Source of the DNA: CAWCFV01 sp963794995
GTDB taxonomy: Bacteria; Actinomycetota; Actinomycetes; JACCUZ01
Length of the DNA: 64,000 nucleotides
Direction: 5' to 3'
NCBI GenBank assembly: GCA_963794995.1
Contig: CAWCFV010000002.1
Coordinates: 1,364,001-1,428,000 of the forward strand
The notes under the pieces were generated by a model, which was not told the DNA's origin, searched no databases, and was given only the letters and a program-made list of their open reading frames with translations. Position numbers and translations under genes: made by a program. The first letter of the stretch is position 1. The number at the start of each line of letters is the position of its first letter. Below, in pieces: positions 15,569 to 24,181 of this stretch.

Positions 15569-18082
15569 TCAGGTGCGCGCGACCGCCACGACCGGCGGCT
15601 GCCCGCTGATCTCGTAGCGGCCGCGACCCCGAGCCTTGGCCCGGTACATCGCGGCGTCCGCCTCACGCAGCAGGGAGCGGGCGTCGGCGTCCGGGCCGGC
15701 GACCGCCAGCCCGATGCTCGCGCCCAGCCGCAGCTCGGTGCCGGCGACGAGCATCGGCTGGTCCAGCACGGCCTGGACGCGGTCGGCAAGGGTGCGCTCG
15801 GCCTCGGCCCCCGGCGTCTGCTCGGCGACCACGACGAACTCGTCGCCCCCCAGCCGCGCCACGGTGTCGCCGGGGCGGACAGCAGCCCGCAGCCGGTCCG
15901 CGACCATGACGAGGACGAGGTCGCCGGTCTCGTGGCCGTGCGAGTCGTTGACCGTCTTGAAGTGGTCGAGGTCGCAGAACATCACCAGGGTGCGGGTACC
16001 CGTCCGCGCCGATCGGGCGAGGGCGTGCGAGAGCCGGTCCATGAGCAGGTCCCGGTTGGCGAGACCGGTCAGGTGGTCGTGGAGGGCCTGGTGCTCGAGC
16101 TTCTGCTGCGCGGCCCGGGCCGCCGTGATGTCCTGCACCTGTGCGACGTAGTACGCCGGCGCGTCCTCCACGTCACGCGCCATGGACACCGCGAGGAGGA
16201 CCCACAGCACCTCGCCGTCCCTGCGGACGAACCGCTTCTCCACGGTGTAGTGGTCGAGGGCTCCGCCGGTCAGCAGCGTGAGCTTGTCGAGGTCGGACTC
16301 GACGTCGTCCGGGTGGGTGATCTTGCCGAAGGTCTCCCCGAGCAGCGCGTCCTCGTCGTAGCCGACCAGCCGGCAGAGCGCGTGGTTGACCTCCATGAAC
16401 CCGCCGTCCAGCGCGACCAGCGCCATGCCCACCGGGGCGTGCTCCATCGCGGAACGGAACTGCTCCTCGCTGCGCGCGAGGGCCCGGGAAGCCGCACGGG
16501 CCTGGGTGACGTCGGCGAAGGTCGTGACCGCGCCGGTGACGACGGGCAGCCCGGTCGGCCCGGTGTCGACCAGCGGTTCGGCGTTGACCTCGAGCCAGGT
16601 GAGTGTGCCGCTCGCACCCCGGATGCCCACCGTGGTCCCGCGCACCGGCTGCCCCGTGGCCAGAGCACGCTGACCAGGCAGGTCCGTCTCGCCCAGCACC
16701 CGGCCGTCCTCCCCCACGATGTCGCCGACGGGGGCCAACCCGCGCGACCCGACGAGTGCCTCGCTTCCGACACCGAGCACCCGCTCGGCCGCCTGGTTCA
16801 CCGTGCGCACCACGCCCTCGGCGTCCTGCAGCATGACCCCTTCGGCCATGCTCGCGACCACCGACCGGTAGTGCCGTTCGGAGGTCCGCAGCCGGCTGGC
16901 TGCCTCGACCTGCTCGGTCACGTCCGTCACGCTGCCCAGCCAACGGCTGGCACGGCCGTCGCTGGTCCGCAGCGCCGTCGTGGTCGTGTCGACCCAGCGC
17001 ACCGTCCCGTCGTCGCGCAGGTAGCGGTACCGGCCCGAGTACGGCTCGTCCCGCTCGACCGCGGCGGCCCACTCCGCCGCCACCCGGTCGCGGTCGTCGG
17101 GGTGGAGGACGGCCTGCCAGTCGGCGCCGGCGACCTCCTCGGCGCCGGTCAGCTCGCGCCAGCGTCGGTTGACGTAGGTGCGTCGGCCGTCGGCGTCGGT
17201 CTCGAAGATGCCGACCGGGGTGCTCTCGAGCAGGTGCTGCAGGCGCTCACGGTCGGCGACGGTCGCCCGGTGCCGGTCGGTGCGCTGCGCGACCCGTGCC
17301 CCGAAGACGACGGCACCGACCGCTCCGGCCGTGAGCACCAGGACCATCAGGCTCTGGCCGTACGCCCGGTCGAACAACCCGGCCTTCTCGCCACGGACGA
17401 CCAGCAGGCCGACGGCCATCGGGACGACCAGGGCCCACAGCAGGCTGCCGCGGAGCAGCGCGCCCCCGGCGCCGCCCACCCGGACGGCACGTGAGGCCGG
17501 CAGCTCCGGCCGCTCCAGCAGGACGGCTACCGAGCAGGCGAGGGCGGCGAGCACCGTCGGAACCGTCATCTCGACGGCCGTCTGCAGCGTGGAGAGCGCC
17601 TCGGCGCCGTAGAGGTGACCGACGAGGCTGGTGAAGGCCAGCGCGAAGGCCACCACCCCGAGGACGGACGCGACCCCTGGCCGGAACCGTCCCAGGTACG
17701 AGGCCGCGACGAGCGCGAGCACCGCGATCGAGGACGAGATGGCCATCTGACCTGTGGAGGCGTAGCGCTCCCAGTCCGACCGGAACAGCACGTCGGCCGA
17801 GAGCAGGGGGTGCCCGGAGGTCGAGGACACCAGGCCCTCGAGCCCGATCAGGCCGGCGCCGGCGAGCAGCGCCGAGCGGGCCCACGGCCGGACCCGGAAG
17901 CCCAGTGAGGCGCCCAGCAGGAGGAACGCCGCGGCCGTGGTCGGCTTGGTGGGCGACGCCCCCACGGCCAGCCCGGGCAGTGCCCCCGGCGCCACGAGCC
18001 ACAGCCCGAGCACGATCGTCTCGGCGACCACGAGCAGGCGGCCGAGCACCACGGAGAGGCGGCTGAACCGGTCGATGCTCAC
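15569..18082 (-). CDS. Membrane-bound diguanylate cyclase with three PAS domains
   Basis: An 837-aa sensor that should make cyclic di-GMP from two GTP. About 265 N-terminal residues form some eight hydrophobic helices of no MASE family I recognise. Three PAS domains follow (about 280-400, 400-525, 530-655; each with VGIFETD-, EGVMLQD- or VGMALVALDG-type starts). The GGDEF domain is last (about 660-825), with the active-site GGDEF at 745-749 and an inhibitory RxxD I-site (RPGD, 736-739) exactly five residues before it. So it is probably active and product-inhibited. No EAL domain is present. GTG 18082 is chosen because GGAGGAGGG sits 4 nt upstream; an ATG five codons earlier overlaps that Shine-Dalgarno sequence. 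It lies between purH (125 bp) and folD (14 bp). Confidence 0.93.
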   Translation of the reverse strand: MSIDRFSRLSVVLGRLLVVAETIVLGLWLVAPGALPGLAVGASPTKPTTAAAFLLLGASLGFRVRPWARSALLAGAGLIGLEGLVSSTSGHPLLSADVLFRSDWERYASTGQMAISSSIAVLALVAASYLGRFRPGVASVLGVVAFALAFTSLVGHLYGAEALSTLQTAVEMTVPTVLAALACSVAVLLERPELPASRAVRVGGAGGALLRGSLLWALVVPMAVGLLVVRGEKAGLFDRAYGQSLMVLVLTAGAVGAVVFGARVAQRTDRHRATVADRERLQHLLESTPVGIFETDADGRRTYVNRRWRELTGAEEVAGADWQAVLHPDDRDRVAAEWAAAVERDEPYSGRYRYLRDDGTVRWVDTTTTALRTSDGRASRWLGSVTDVTEQVEAASRLRTSERHYRSVVASMAEGVMLQDAEGVVRTVNQAAERVLGVGSEALVGSRGLAPVGDIVGEDGRVLGETDLPGQRALATGQPVRGTTVGIRGASGTLTWLEVNAEPLVDTGPTGLPVVTGAVTTFADVTQARAASRALARSEEQFRSAMEHAPVGMALVALDGGFMEVNHALCRLVGYDEDALLGETFGKITHPDDVESDLDKLTLLTGGALDHYTVEKRFVRRDGEVLWVLLAVSMARDVEDAPAYYVAQVQDITAARAAQQKLEHQALHDHLTGLANRDLLMDRLSHALARSARTGTRTLVMFCDLDHFKTVNDSHGHETGDLVLVMVADRLRAAVRPGDTVARLGGDEFVVVAEQTPGAEAERTLADRVQAVLDQPMLVAGTELRLGASIGLAVAGPDADARSLLREADAAMYRAKARGRGRYEISGQPPVVAVART

Positions 18083-18207
18083 GCCACCCTCCTCCACGGC
18101 TCGCCGACGACCTCCCTGGTCGTGTCGGCAGCGCCGGCCCGAGGGAGCAGGGTCACCCGGACGCCTTGACCCAGTCTTTGCCCGGCGACCGGACCAGTGG
18201 TGGGGCC

Positions 18208-19791
18208 TCAGTGGGCGAAGTGCCGGACCCCGGTGAGGTAGAGGGCCGCGCCGGCCGCCGCGGCGGCCGCGACGACCTCGTCGTCGCGCACCGAGCCACC
18301 CGGCTGCACCACCGCCCGCACCCCGGCGTCGAGCAGCACCTGCAACCCGTCGGCGAAGGGGAAGAAGGCGTCCGACGCCGCCACCGCGCCGACCGACCGC
18401 TCGCCGGCCCGGGCCACGGCCAGCCGCGCCGAGTCGACCCGGTTGACCTGTCCCATGCCCACGCCGACGGTCGCGCCGCCGCTCGCCAGCAGGATCGCGT
18501 TGGACCTGACCGCCCGGCAGGCCCGCCAGGCGAACGACAGGTCCGCCAGCGTCTCGTCGTCCACCGGCTCACCGGTCGCGAGCGTCCAGGCCTTCGGGTC
18601 GTCACCGTCGGCGTCGACCTGGTCGCGGGTCTGCACGAGCACCCCGCCGGACACCTGACGCAGCTCGAGGTCGTCACGCCGGTAGCCGTCGGGCAGCTCG
18701 ACGAGGCGCACGTTCTTCTTGCGGCTGAGCAGGGCGAACGCGTCGCCGTCGAACGCCGGGGCCACCACGACCTCGGTGAAGACCTCGGCGACCTGCTCTG
18801 CCATGGCCAGGGTGACGGGCCGGTTGGTCGCGATGACACCGCCGAAGGCGGACACCGGGTCGCAGGCGTGCGCCCGCCGGTGCGCCTCGGCGACGTCGGC
18901 ACCCACGGCGATGCCGCAGGGGTTGGCGTGCTTGATGATGGCCACTGCCGGCGCGGCGAAGTCGAAGGCGGTGCGCAGGGCGGCGTCGGCGTCGACGTAG
19001 TTGTTGTAGGACATGGCCTTGCCGTGCAGCACGGTGCCCTGGGCGATGCCGGGGGCCGCCTCGAGGTCGACGTAGAGCGCGCCCCGCTGGTGGGGGTTCT
19101 CGCCGTACCGCAGGACGTCGGCGCGCTCCAGGGCGAGCCCGGCGTACGCCGGCCACCACGCGTCGTCGGCCGCGAGCTCGCGCGCGCACCACTGCGCGAC
19201 GGCCGTGTCGTAGGCAGCCGTGTGCGCGAACGCGCGCGCCGCGAGCCGACGCCGGGCGGCCAGGTCGAAGCCACCCGCCCGGACCGCGTCGAGGACGTCG
19301 CCGTACACCGAGGGGTCGACGACGACCGCGACGCTGGGGTGGTTCTTCGCCGCGGCGCGCACCATCGACGGCCCGCCGATGTCGATCTGCTCGACGACGT
19401 CGTCGCTGCCGGCGCCGGAGGCGACGGTCTCCCGGAACGGGTAGAGGTTGCACACCACGAGGTCGAACGCCTCGATGCCGAGGTCGTCGAGCTGGCGGAC
19501 GTGCTCGGGCAGCCGCCGGTCGGCCAGGATGCCCGCGTGCACCGTGGGGTGCAGGGTCTTGACCCGCCCGTCCAGGCACTCGGGAAATCCGGTGACGTCC
19601 TCGACCGGGGTCACCGGCACCCCGACGGCCGCGATGCGGGCGGCGGTGGAGCCGGTCGACACCAGCACGACGCCGGCCTCGTGCAGGCCGCGGGCGAGGT
19701 CCTCGAGACCGTCCTTGTCGTAGACGCTGAGCAGTGCCCGGCGTACCTGGACGACGTCGCCCACCGTCCGGCTCGTCTCGGGGTCCCTCAC
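18208..19791 (-). CDS. purH: Bifunctional AICAR transformylase/IMP cyclohydrolase
   Basis: A 527-aa PurH that catalyses the last two steps to IMP. The N-terminal cyclohydrolase half has the MGS-like fold (LLSVYDKDGLEDLARGL, STGSTAARIAA, HPTVHAGILADR, IDIGGPSMVRAAAKN). The C-terminal transformylase half has RYGENPHQRGALY, KAMSYNNYVDADAALR and the catalytic KHANPCG, then DAFFPFADGL and QPGGSVRDDEV near the end. The GTG start overlaps the purN stop by 4 bp, so both formyl-THF-using enzymes are translationally coupled. No terminator-like hairpin is obvious in the 125-bp gap to the cyclase gene. Confidence 0.97.
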   Translation of the reverse strand: MRDPETSRTVGDVVQVRRALLSVYDKDGLEDLARGLHEAGVVLVSTGSTAARIAAVGVPVTPVEDVTGFPECLDGRVKTLHPTVHAGILADRRLPEHVRQLDDLGIEAFDLVVCNLYPFRETVASGAGSDDVVEQIDIGGPSMVRAAAKNHPSVAVVVDPSVYGDVLDAVRAGGFDLAARRRLAARAFAHTAAYDTAVAQWCARELAADDAWWPAYAGLALERADVLRYGENPHQRGALYVDLEAAPGIAQGTVLHGKAMSYNNYVDADAALRTAFDFAAPAVAIIKHANPCGIAVGADVAEAHRRAHACDPVSAFGGVIATNRPVTLAMAEQVAEVFTEVVVAPAFDGDAFALLSRKKNVRLVELPDGYRRDDLELRQVSGGVLVQTRDQVDADGDDPKAWTLATGEPVDDETLADLSFAWRACRAVRSNAILLASGGATVGVGMGQVNRVDSARLAVARAGERSVGAVAASDAFFPFADGLQVLLDAGVRAVVQPGGSVRDDEVVAAAAAAGAALYLTGVRHFAH

Positions 19792-20408
19792 GGCACGGTG
19801 ACCTTTCTCCCGGTGACCGTCCAGCCCTCACGGGCCATCCGGCCGACGACGTCGACGAGCATGAGCCGCTCCTCGACCTTGATCCGCTCGTGCAACGACT
19901 GCTCGTCGTCGTCGTCGTGGACGGGCACGGCCCGCTGGGCGACGATCGCCCCGGAGTCGATGCCGGAGTCGACCACGAACAGCGTCGCGCCCGACACCTT
20001 CACGCCGTACGCCAGCGCGTCGCGCGGGCCGTGCATGCCGGGGAAGGACGGCAGCAGCGCGGGGTGGCTGTTGACGACGCGGCCCGCGAACCGGGCGAGG
20101 AACACCGGACCGAGCAGCCGCATGAACCCGGCCGACACCACGAGGTCGGGCTGGTGGGCGGCGACGACCTCGGTGAGCGCGGCGTCCCACCCGGCGCGGT
20201 CGGGGTGGTCCGGCACCGCGCAGACGAACGTCGCGACCCCCGCCGCCGACGCACGGGCGAGCGCGCCGGCGTCGGCCCGGTCGGTCCCCACGGCGACGAC
20301 GTGCGCGCCGTACGCCGGGTCGGAGGCGGCGTCGAGCAGCGGCTGCAGCGTCGAGCCCGCCCCGGAGGCCAGCACGACGACGCGCGGTCCGGGAGCGTGG
20401 CGTGGCAC
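19788..20408 (-). CDS. purN: Phosphoribosylglycinamide formyltransferase 1
   Basis: A 206-aa GAR transformylase using 10-formyl-THF. Motifs are VVLASGAGSTLQPLLDA (phosphate loop), LVVSAGFMRLLGPVFL, NSHPALLPSFPGMHGPRDAL (catalytic Asn-His) and VVDSGIDSGAIVAQRAVPV (catalytic Asp). The GTG at 20408 lies 6 nt after a TAGGGT hexamer, suggesting a leaderless transcript from inside the 21-bp gap after the DUF6350 gene as well as read-through. The 3' end overlaps purH (GTGA). Confidence 0.96.
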   Translation of the reverse strand: MPRHAPGPRVVVLASGAGSTLQPLLDAASDPAYGAHVVAVGTDRADAGALARASAAGVATFVCAVPDHPDRAGWDAALTEVVAAHQPDLVVSAGFMRLLGPVFLARFAGRVVNSHPALLPSFPGMHGPRDALAYGVKVSGATLFVVDSGIDSGAIVAQRAVPVHDDDDEQSLHERIKVEERLMLVDVVGRMAREGWTVTGRKVTVP

Positions 20409-20429
20409 GCGCCGACCCTAGCGAGGGCG

Positions 20430-21698
20430 TCAGGCCGGCTGGACCGGGTCTCCCGTGCGGCGGGGGCGGTGGGCCAGCACCAGCAGCGTTGCCGCCATGA
20501 CGAGGCCCACCTCGGCCCCGGCGAGCGGCGCCACCGCCCACCAGTCCGGCCCGGTCTCGGCCAGCCGTCCCGGCCCTGCCGGGCCGGAGGCGAACAGCGC
20601 CAGCACCGCGACGGCGACGGCGACCAGACCGGCCGCCACCGCGCAGACGAGGGCGACGGGCCGCCATCCCGCTCCGGCCGCGGAGCGGACGGCCGGCTGG
20701 GACCGGCGCGCCAGCAGGCCCGCCAGCAGGCCCGCAGCGACCGGGACGGCGAGCATCAGCGGAGCCCAGCCGGGTCCCGGCTCCTGCGGCAGTGCGGCCA
20801 GGAGGGGCAGGGCAGGGACCGCGCCGAGGTCCACGCCGAACGGCGTCACCGAGGTCCCGGCACCGACGGCGAAGCCCATCCCCACGACGTAGGCCGTGCC
20901 CCAGACGACGGCCGTGGGCACGTAGAGCAGGCAGACCAGCCCGAGCAGGACACCGCCGGCGATCCCGCCGTCGAGCCCGTCGACGAGCAGCACCGCCTGG
21001 TCGCGGTGCAGGGCGAGCGAGGCGCCGGTGAGCAGGGCGCCGCCCGCCAGCAGGGTGGCGACCGCCCCGGTGGCGGCCGGGAGCGCGGCCCGGACCAGTG
21101 GTGGCATCCGCCGGGTCAGGCCGGACCAGGTGCCGGTGGCGCGGATCGCTCCGCTGCCCGAGCCGAGCGCCGCGACCCCGGCGGCTCCGACGAAGGCGCT
21201 GACGGGGAGAGCCTGGACCTCGTCGGTGCGCGCGAGCAGCGCGACGAAGGTGGCGAGCACGGCGTACGTGGCGGTCGCGGAGGAGGCCAGCGCGACGACC
21301 GCGGTGCGCCCCCGGACCCCCGCCGCCCGGCCGGCCCGCACCGTGGCGGCGTGCAGCAGCCCGACGGGCAGCGCGGTGAGACCCAGGGGCACCAGGGCGA
21401 ACTGGCCGCCGGGCACCGACAGGTGCGCCTGGTGACCGACCAGCCAGGCCATCAGCGCGGTCGCGGCGGCGTCGGCCGCGTCCGCGCCGCTGTCGGCGGC
21501 CGTCGCCCAGGCGACCAGCACGACCACCATCACGGCGAGCACGCCGAGCGCGGCGGCCCGCAGCGCGGCGAGGACGCCGGCGGCGGTGACCGAGCGGGTG
21601 GTCGGCGGCGGTTGCGCCGCCGCACGCCGGACCCGCGCTCCCGCGACCGGCCCGGACGGGCGGGGCGGGCGGGACGGGCGGGACAGGAGCGCGGTCAT
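20430..21698 (-). CDS. DUF6350 polytopic membrane protein
   Basis: A 422-aa protein with about ten hydrophobic helices, after a basic Pro/Arg-rich N-terminus of some 35 residues. It matches, in size and in position just upstream of purN, the actinobacterial membrane family DUF6350. No catalytic motif is seen and the function is unknown. Two ATGs are possible (21698 and 21707, three codons apart); neither has a clean Shine-Dalgarno sequence. It is the first gene of the long minus-strand purine/TCA cluster and is divergent from the sigma-factor gene. Confidence 0.75.
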   Translation of the reverse strand: MTALLSRPSRPPRPSGPVAGARVRRAAAQPPPTTRSVTAAGVLAALRAAALGVLAVMVVVLVAWATAADSGADAADAAATALMAWLVGHQAHLSVPGGQFALVPLGLTALPVGLLHAATVRAGRAAGVRGRTAVVALASSATATYAVLATFVALLARTDEVQALPVSAFVGAAGVAALGSGSGAIRATGTWSGLTRRMPPLVRAALPAATGAVATLLAGGALLTGASLALHRDQAVLLVDGLDGGIAGGVLLGLVCLLYVPTAVVWGTAYVVGMGFAVGAGTSVTPFGVDLGAVPALPLLAALPQEPGPGWAPLMLAVPVAAGLLAGLLARRSQPAVRSAAGAGWRPVALVCAVAAGLVAVAVAVLALFASGPAGPGRLAETGPDWWAVAPLAGAEVGLVMAATLLVLAHRPRRTGDPVQPA

Positions 21699-21787
21699 CA
21701 CCCCCATCGTCGCCGCTGGCGCCGGTCCGGCCCCGGACCTCCGCCACCCTCGGCGGGTCGCCCCGAGGAGAAACCCGCGGCCCGCGT

Positions 21788-21817
21788 GCAACCTGCCACA
21801 GTGGACGCGGGTGATCT
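21788..21817 (+). promoter_or_regulatory. Candidate ECF-type promoter before the sigma-factor gene
   Basis: GCAACC at 21788-21793 is followed 17-18 bp later by GTGATCT. An AAC-containing -35 is typical of ECF promoters, and these sigma factors often read their own promoter. The assignment is tentative; the rest of the 174-bp divergent gap shows nothing clear. Confidence 0.3.
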
Positions 21818-21872
21818 CTTCTGACAGCGCGCCGGGAGCCGGCGGGCTCCGTGAGGCGGAGGGAGTGACGCC

Positions 21873-22376
21873 ATGAGGGACTCGACCGGGTTCGACGCCT
21901 TCTACGCGGCCACCCACCGGCGCGTGACGCACCAGATGTATGCGATGACGAGCAACCTCGCCGACGCGCAGGAGCTCACCCAGGAGGCGTACGCCCGGGC
22001 CTGGCAGCGCTGGTCGACCGTCGAGACCTACGACGACCCCGAGGCGTGGGTGCGCACCGTCGCCTGGCGGCTGGCCGCCAGCCGCTGGCGCAAGACGAAG
22101 AACGGCGTGGCCGCGATGCTGCGCCACGGGCCGCCCGAGCACACACCCGAGCCGAGCATCGACAACGTCGCCCTCGTCGCCGCCCTCCGCCAGATCCCCG
22201 AGGCCCAGCGACGGGCCATCGTCCTGCACCACCTGGCCGGCCTCTCGGTCGCCGAGGTGGCCCACGAGACGGGAAGTCCCGAGGGCACGGTCAAGGCGCG
22301 CCTCTCGCGCGGCCGGGCCGCCCTCGCCGACCTGCTCGCCGACAACTCGCTCACGGAGGTGAGCCCCCATGCCTGA
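21873..22376 (+). CDS. SigE-family ECF RNA polymerase sigma factor
   Basis: A 167-aa extracytoplasmic-function sigma factor with region 2 (FDAFYAATHRRVTHQMYAMTSNLADAQELTQEAYARAWQRW) and region 4 (ALRQIPEAQRRAIVLHHLAGLSVAEVAHETGSPEGTVKARLSRGRAAL), and no region 3. It resembles the actinobacterial SigE-family subgroup, which usually has a membrane partner encoded immediately downstream, as here. GGAGGGAG lies 7 nt before the ATG. The regulon is unknown. Confidence 0.93.
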   Translation: MRDSTGFDAFYAATHRRVTHQMYAMTSNLADAQELTQEAYARAWQRWSTVETYDDPEAWVRTVAWRLAASRWRKTKNGVAAMLRHGPPEHTPEPSIDNVALVAALRQIPEAQRRAIVLHHLAGLSVAEVAHETGSPEGTVKARLSRGRAALADLLADNSLTEVSPHA

Positions 22377-23169
22377 CCAGGACTCCCGCGACAGGCTGAC
22401 CCTGACCCTGGACGCGCTGCGCTCGGACGTCGAGCGCACCCCGCTGGCCGACTCGCTGACGGTGCGCCGCCGCGGCGACCAGCGGACCCGCCGGCAGGCG
22501 GTCGGCGGCGCGCTCGCCGCGGTCGCCGTGGTGGCCGGCGCCGCCGGCATCATCGGCAGCACCGGCAGCATCGACCGGGCCGACGCCCCTCCGGCGACCA
22601 CCGGCCCCACGGCCACCACGCAGGTCGAGCAGCCGTTGGCGCTGGCCGCCGAGCCGCTGCTCACGCCGGACGACCTCGGCGCCGTCGGCCCGTACGACGG
22701 CTGGCAGGTGAACCCCGACCCGGTGTCCTCCGAGGGGCTGCCCTCACGCTGCGTGCCCGAGCTGGGAACGCTCGGCGCCGCCGAGACGCAGTCCCGCCTC
22801 CTGTACGGCGAGCTCGATGCCGGCGCCGTCGAGCACGTGCTGCGCTTCGCGAGCGCGTCGGCGGCGGCCTCGGCGGTCGAGACGCTGACCGGCGCGTTCG
22901 CCGCCTGCGACCCGGGTGACCCGTCGGTCGAGACCGTGGTCGACCGCGGCCCGGTCCCCGTGCCAGGCACCTCCGCGGACGAGGCGACCCACGCGTCCCG
23001 GACCGGCACGCCGGTGCTGGCGTCGGAGGTCAGCTTCTACGAGCTCGGGGTCGCCCGCGAGGTCAACGTGGTGGTCGTCCTGCAGTGGCGGTCCAGCCCG
23101 CTGGCCGAGGTCGACTGGGTATGGGACGAGGCCCGGCTGCAGGCCGCGCTCGACCGCGCGGTCGGCTGA
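22369..23169 (+). CDS. Single-pass membrane protein, probable partner of the ECF sigma factor
   Basis: A 266-aa protein whose ATG overlaps the sigma-factor gene by 8 bp, so it is translationally coupled. About 45 cytoplasmic residues (DALRSDVERTPLADSLTVRRRGDQRTRR) precede one transmembrane helix (about 42-63). A Thr/Pro/Ala linker and an extracytoplasmic domain with two or three cysteines (RCVPEL, AACDPG) follow. The arrangement suggests that the N-terminus binds the sigma factor and the outer domain senses a signal. No zinc anti-sigma motif (HxxxCxxC) is seen, so regulation by this protein is inference from gene order. Confidence 0.7.
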   Translation: MPDQDSRDRLTLTLDALRSDVERTPLADSLTVRRRGDQRTRRQAVGGALAAVAVVAGAAGIIGSTGSIDRADAPPATTGPTATTQVEQPLALAAEPLLTPDDLGAVGPYDGWQVNPDPVSSEGLPSRCVPELGTLGAAETQSRLLYGELDAGAVEHVLRFASASAAASAVETLTGAFAACDPGDPSVETVVDRGPVPVPGTSADEATHASRTGTPVLASEVSFYELGVAREVNVVVVLQWRSSPLAEVDWVWDEARLQAALDRAVG

Positions 23170-23203
23170 CCCATCACCCCGCACCCCGCACCCGACCCCG
23201 CAA

Positions 23204-23264
23204 CCCCGCAACTTGTCAGCCCCTGGCGCCGCTATCGCGGCGCCAGGGGCTGACACGTGCGGGG
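23204..23264. terminator. Long perfect hairpin between convergent genes (bidirectional terminator)
   Basis: A 19-bp perfect stem (23214-23232, TGTCAGCCCCTGGCGCCGC, pairing with 23237-23255) closes a 4-nt loop TATC. A further 7-bp stem (23204-23210 with 23258-23264) continues it after a small internal loop. It sits exactly between the ends of the membrane-protein gene and sucD. There is no U tract, as is common in high-GC actinobacteria. The exceptional length suggests it might also be a dispersed repeat. Confidence 0.8.
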
Positions 23265-23265
23265 G

Positions 23266-24150
23266 CTAGCGGGAGGTCATCAGCTCGCGCATGAGGCGCG
23301 CGGTCTCCGACGGCGTCCGGCCGACCTTGACCCCGACGGCCTCGAGGGCGTCCTGCTTGGCCTGGGCGGTGCCCGACGAGCCGGACACGATCGCGCCGGC
23401 GTGGCCCATCGTCTTGCCCTCGGGGGCGGTGAAGCCCGCCACGTAGCCGACGACCGGCTTGGTGACGTGGTCCTTGATGTACGCGGCCGCGCGCTCCTCG
23501 GCGTCGCCGCCGATCTCACCGATCATGACGATCGCGTCGGTCTCGGGGTCGGCCTCGAAGGCCTCGAGGCAGTCGATGTGCGTCGTGCCGATGACGGGGT
23601 CGCCGCCGATGCCGACGCAGGTCGAGAAGCCGATGTCGCGCAGCTCGTACATCATCTGGTAGGTCAGCGTGCCGGACTTCGACACCAGCCCGATGCGGCC
23701 GGCCTGGGTGATGTCGGCCGGGATGATGCCGGCGTTCGACTTGCCGGGGCTGATCAGGCCGGGGCAGTTCGGGCCGACGATCCGGGTCGTGCCCGCGTTG
23801 ACGGCGTGCTGGTGGAACGCCGCCGAGTCGTGCACCGGGATGCCCTCGGTGATGACGACGCAGAGCGGGATCGAGGCGTCGACGGCCTCGATGACGGCGT
23901 CCTTGGCGAACGCGGGCGGGACGAAGACCACCGACACGTCGGCGTCGGTCTCCTTCATGGCCTCCGACACCGTCGCGAAGACCGGCACGGACGTGCCGTC
24001 GACGTCGACCGTGGTGCCGGCCTTGCGCGGGTTCACGCCGCCGACGACCTGGGCGCCCGAGGCGACCATCCGCCGGGTGTGCTTGGTGCCCTCGGACCCG
24101 GTGATGCCCTGGACGATGATCTTCGAGTTCTCGGTCAGCCAGATGGCCAT
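23266..24150 (-). CDS. sucD: Succinyl-CoA synthetase alpha subunit
   Basis: A 294-aa subunit carrying the CoA-binding Rossmann domain (IVQGITGSEGTKHTRRM) and the phosphohistidine loop (GKTMGHAGAIVSG). Other motifs are GGVNPRKAG, VGPNCPGLISPG, SKSGTLTYQM and GIGGDPVIGT. With SucC it interconverts succinyl-CoA and succinate with substrate-level phosphorylation. It follows sucC by 31 bp and ends next to the long hairpin. Confidence 0.97.
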   Translation of the reverse strand: MAIWLTENSKIIVQGITGSEGTKHTRRMVASGAQVVGGVNPRKAGTTVDVDGTSVPVFATVSEAMKETDADVSVVFVPPAFAKDAVIEAVDASIPLCVVITEGIPVHDSAAFHQHAVNAGTTRIVGPNCPGLISPGKSNAGIIPADITQAGRIGLVSKSGTLTYQMMYELRDIGFSTCVGIGGDPVIGTTHIDCLEAFEADPETDAIVMIGEIGGDAEERAAAYIKDHVTKPVVGYVAGFTAPEGKTMGHAGAIVSGSSGTAQAKQDALEAVGVKVGRTPSETARLMRELMTSR

Positions 24151-24181
24151 GTCAGCTCAGTCCCTGTCTCGTCCGTCGCGC

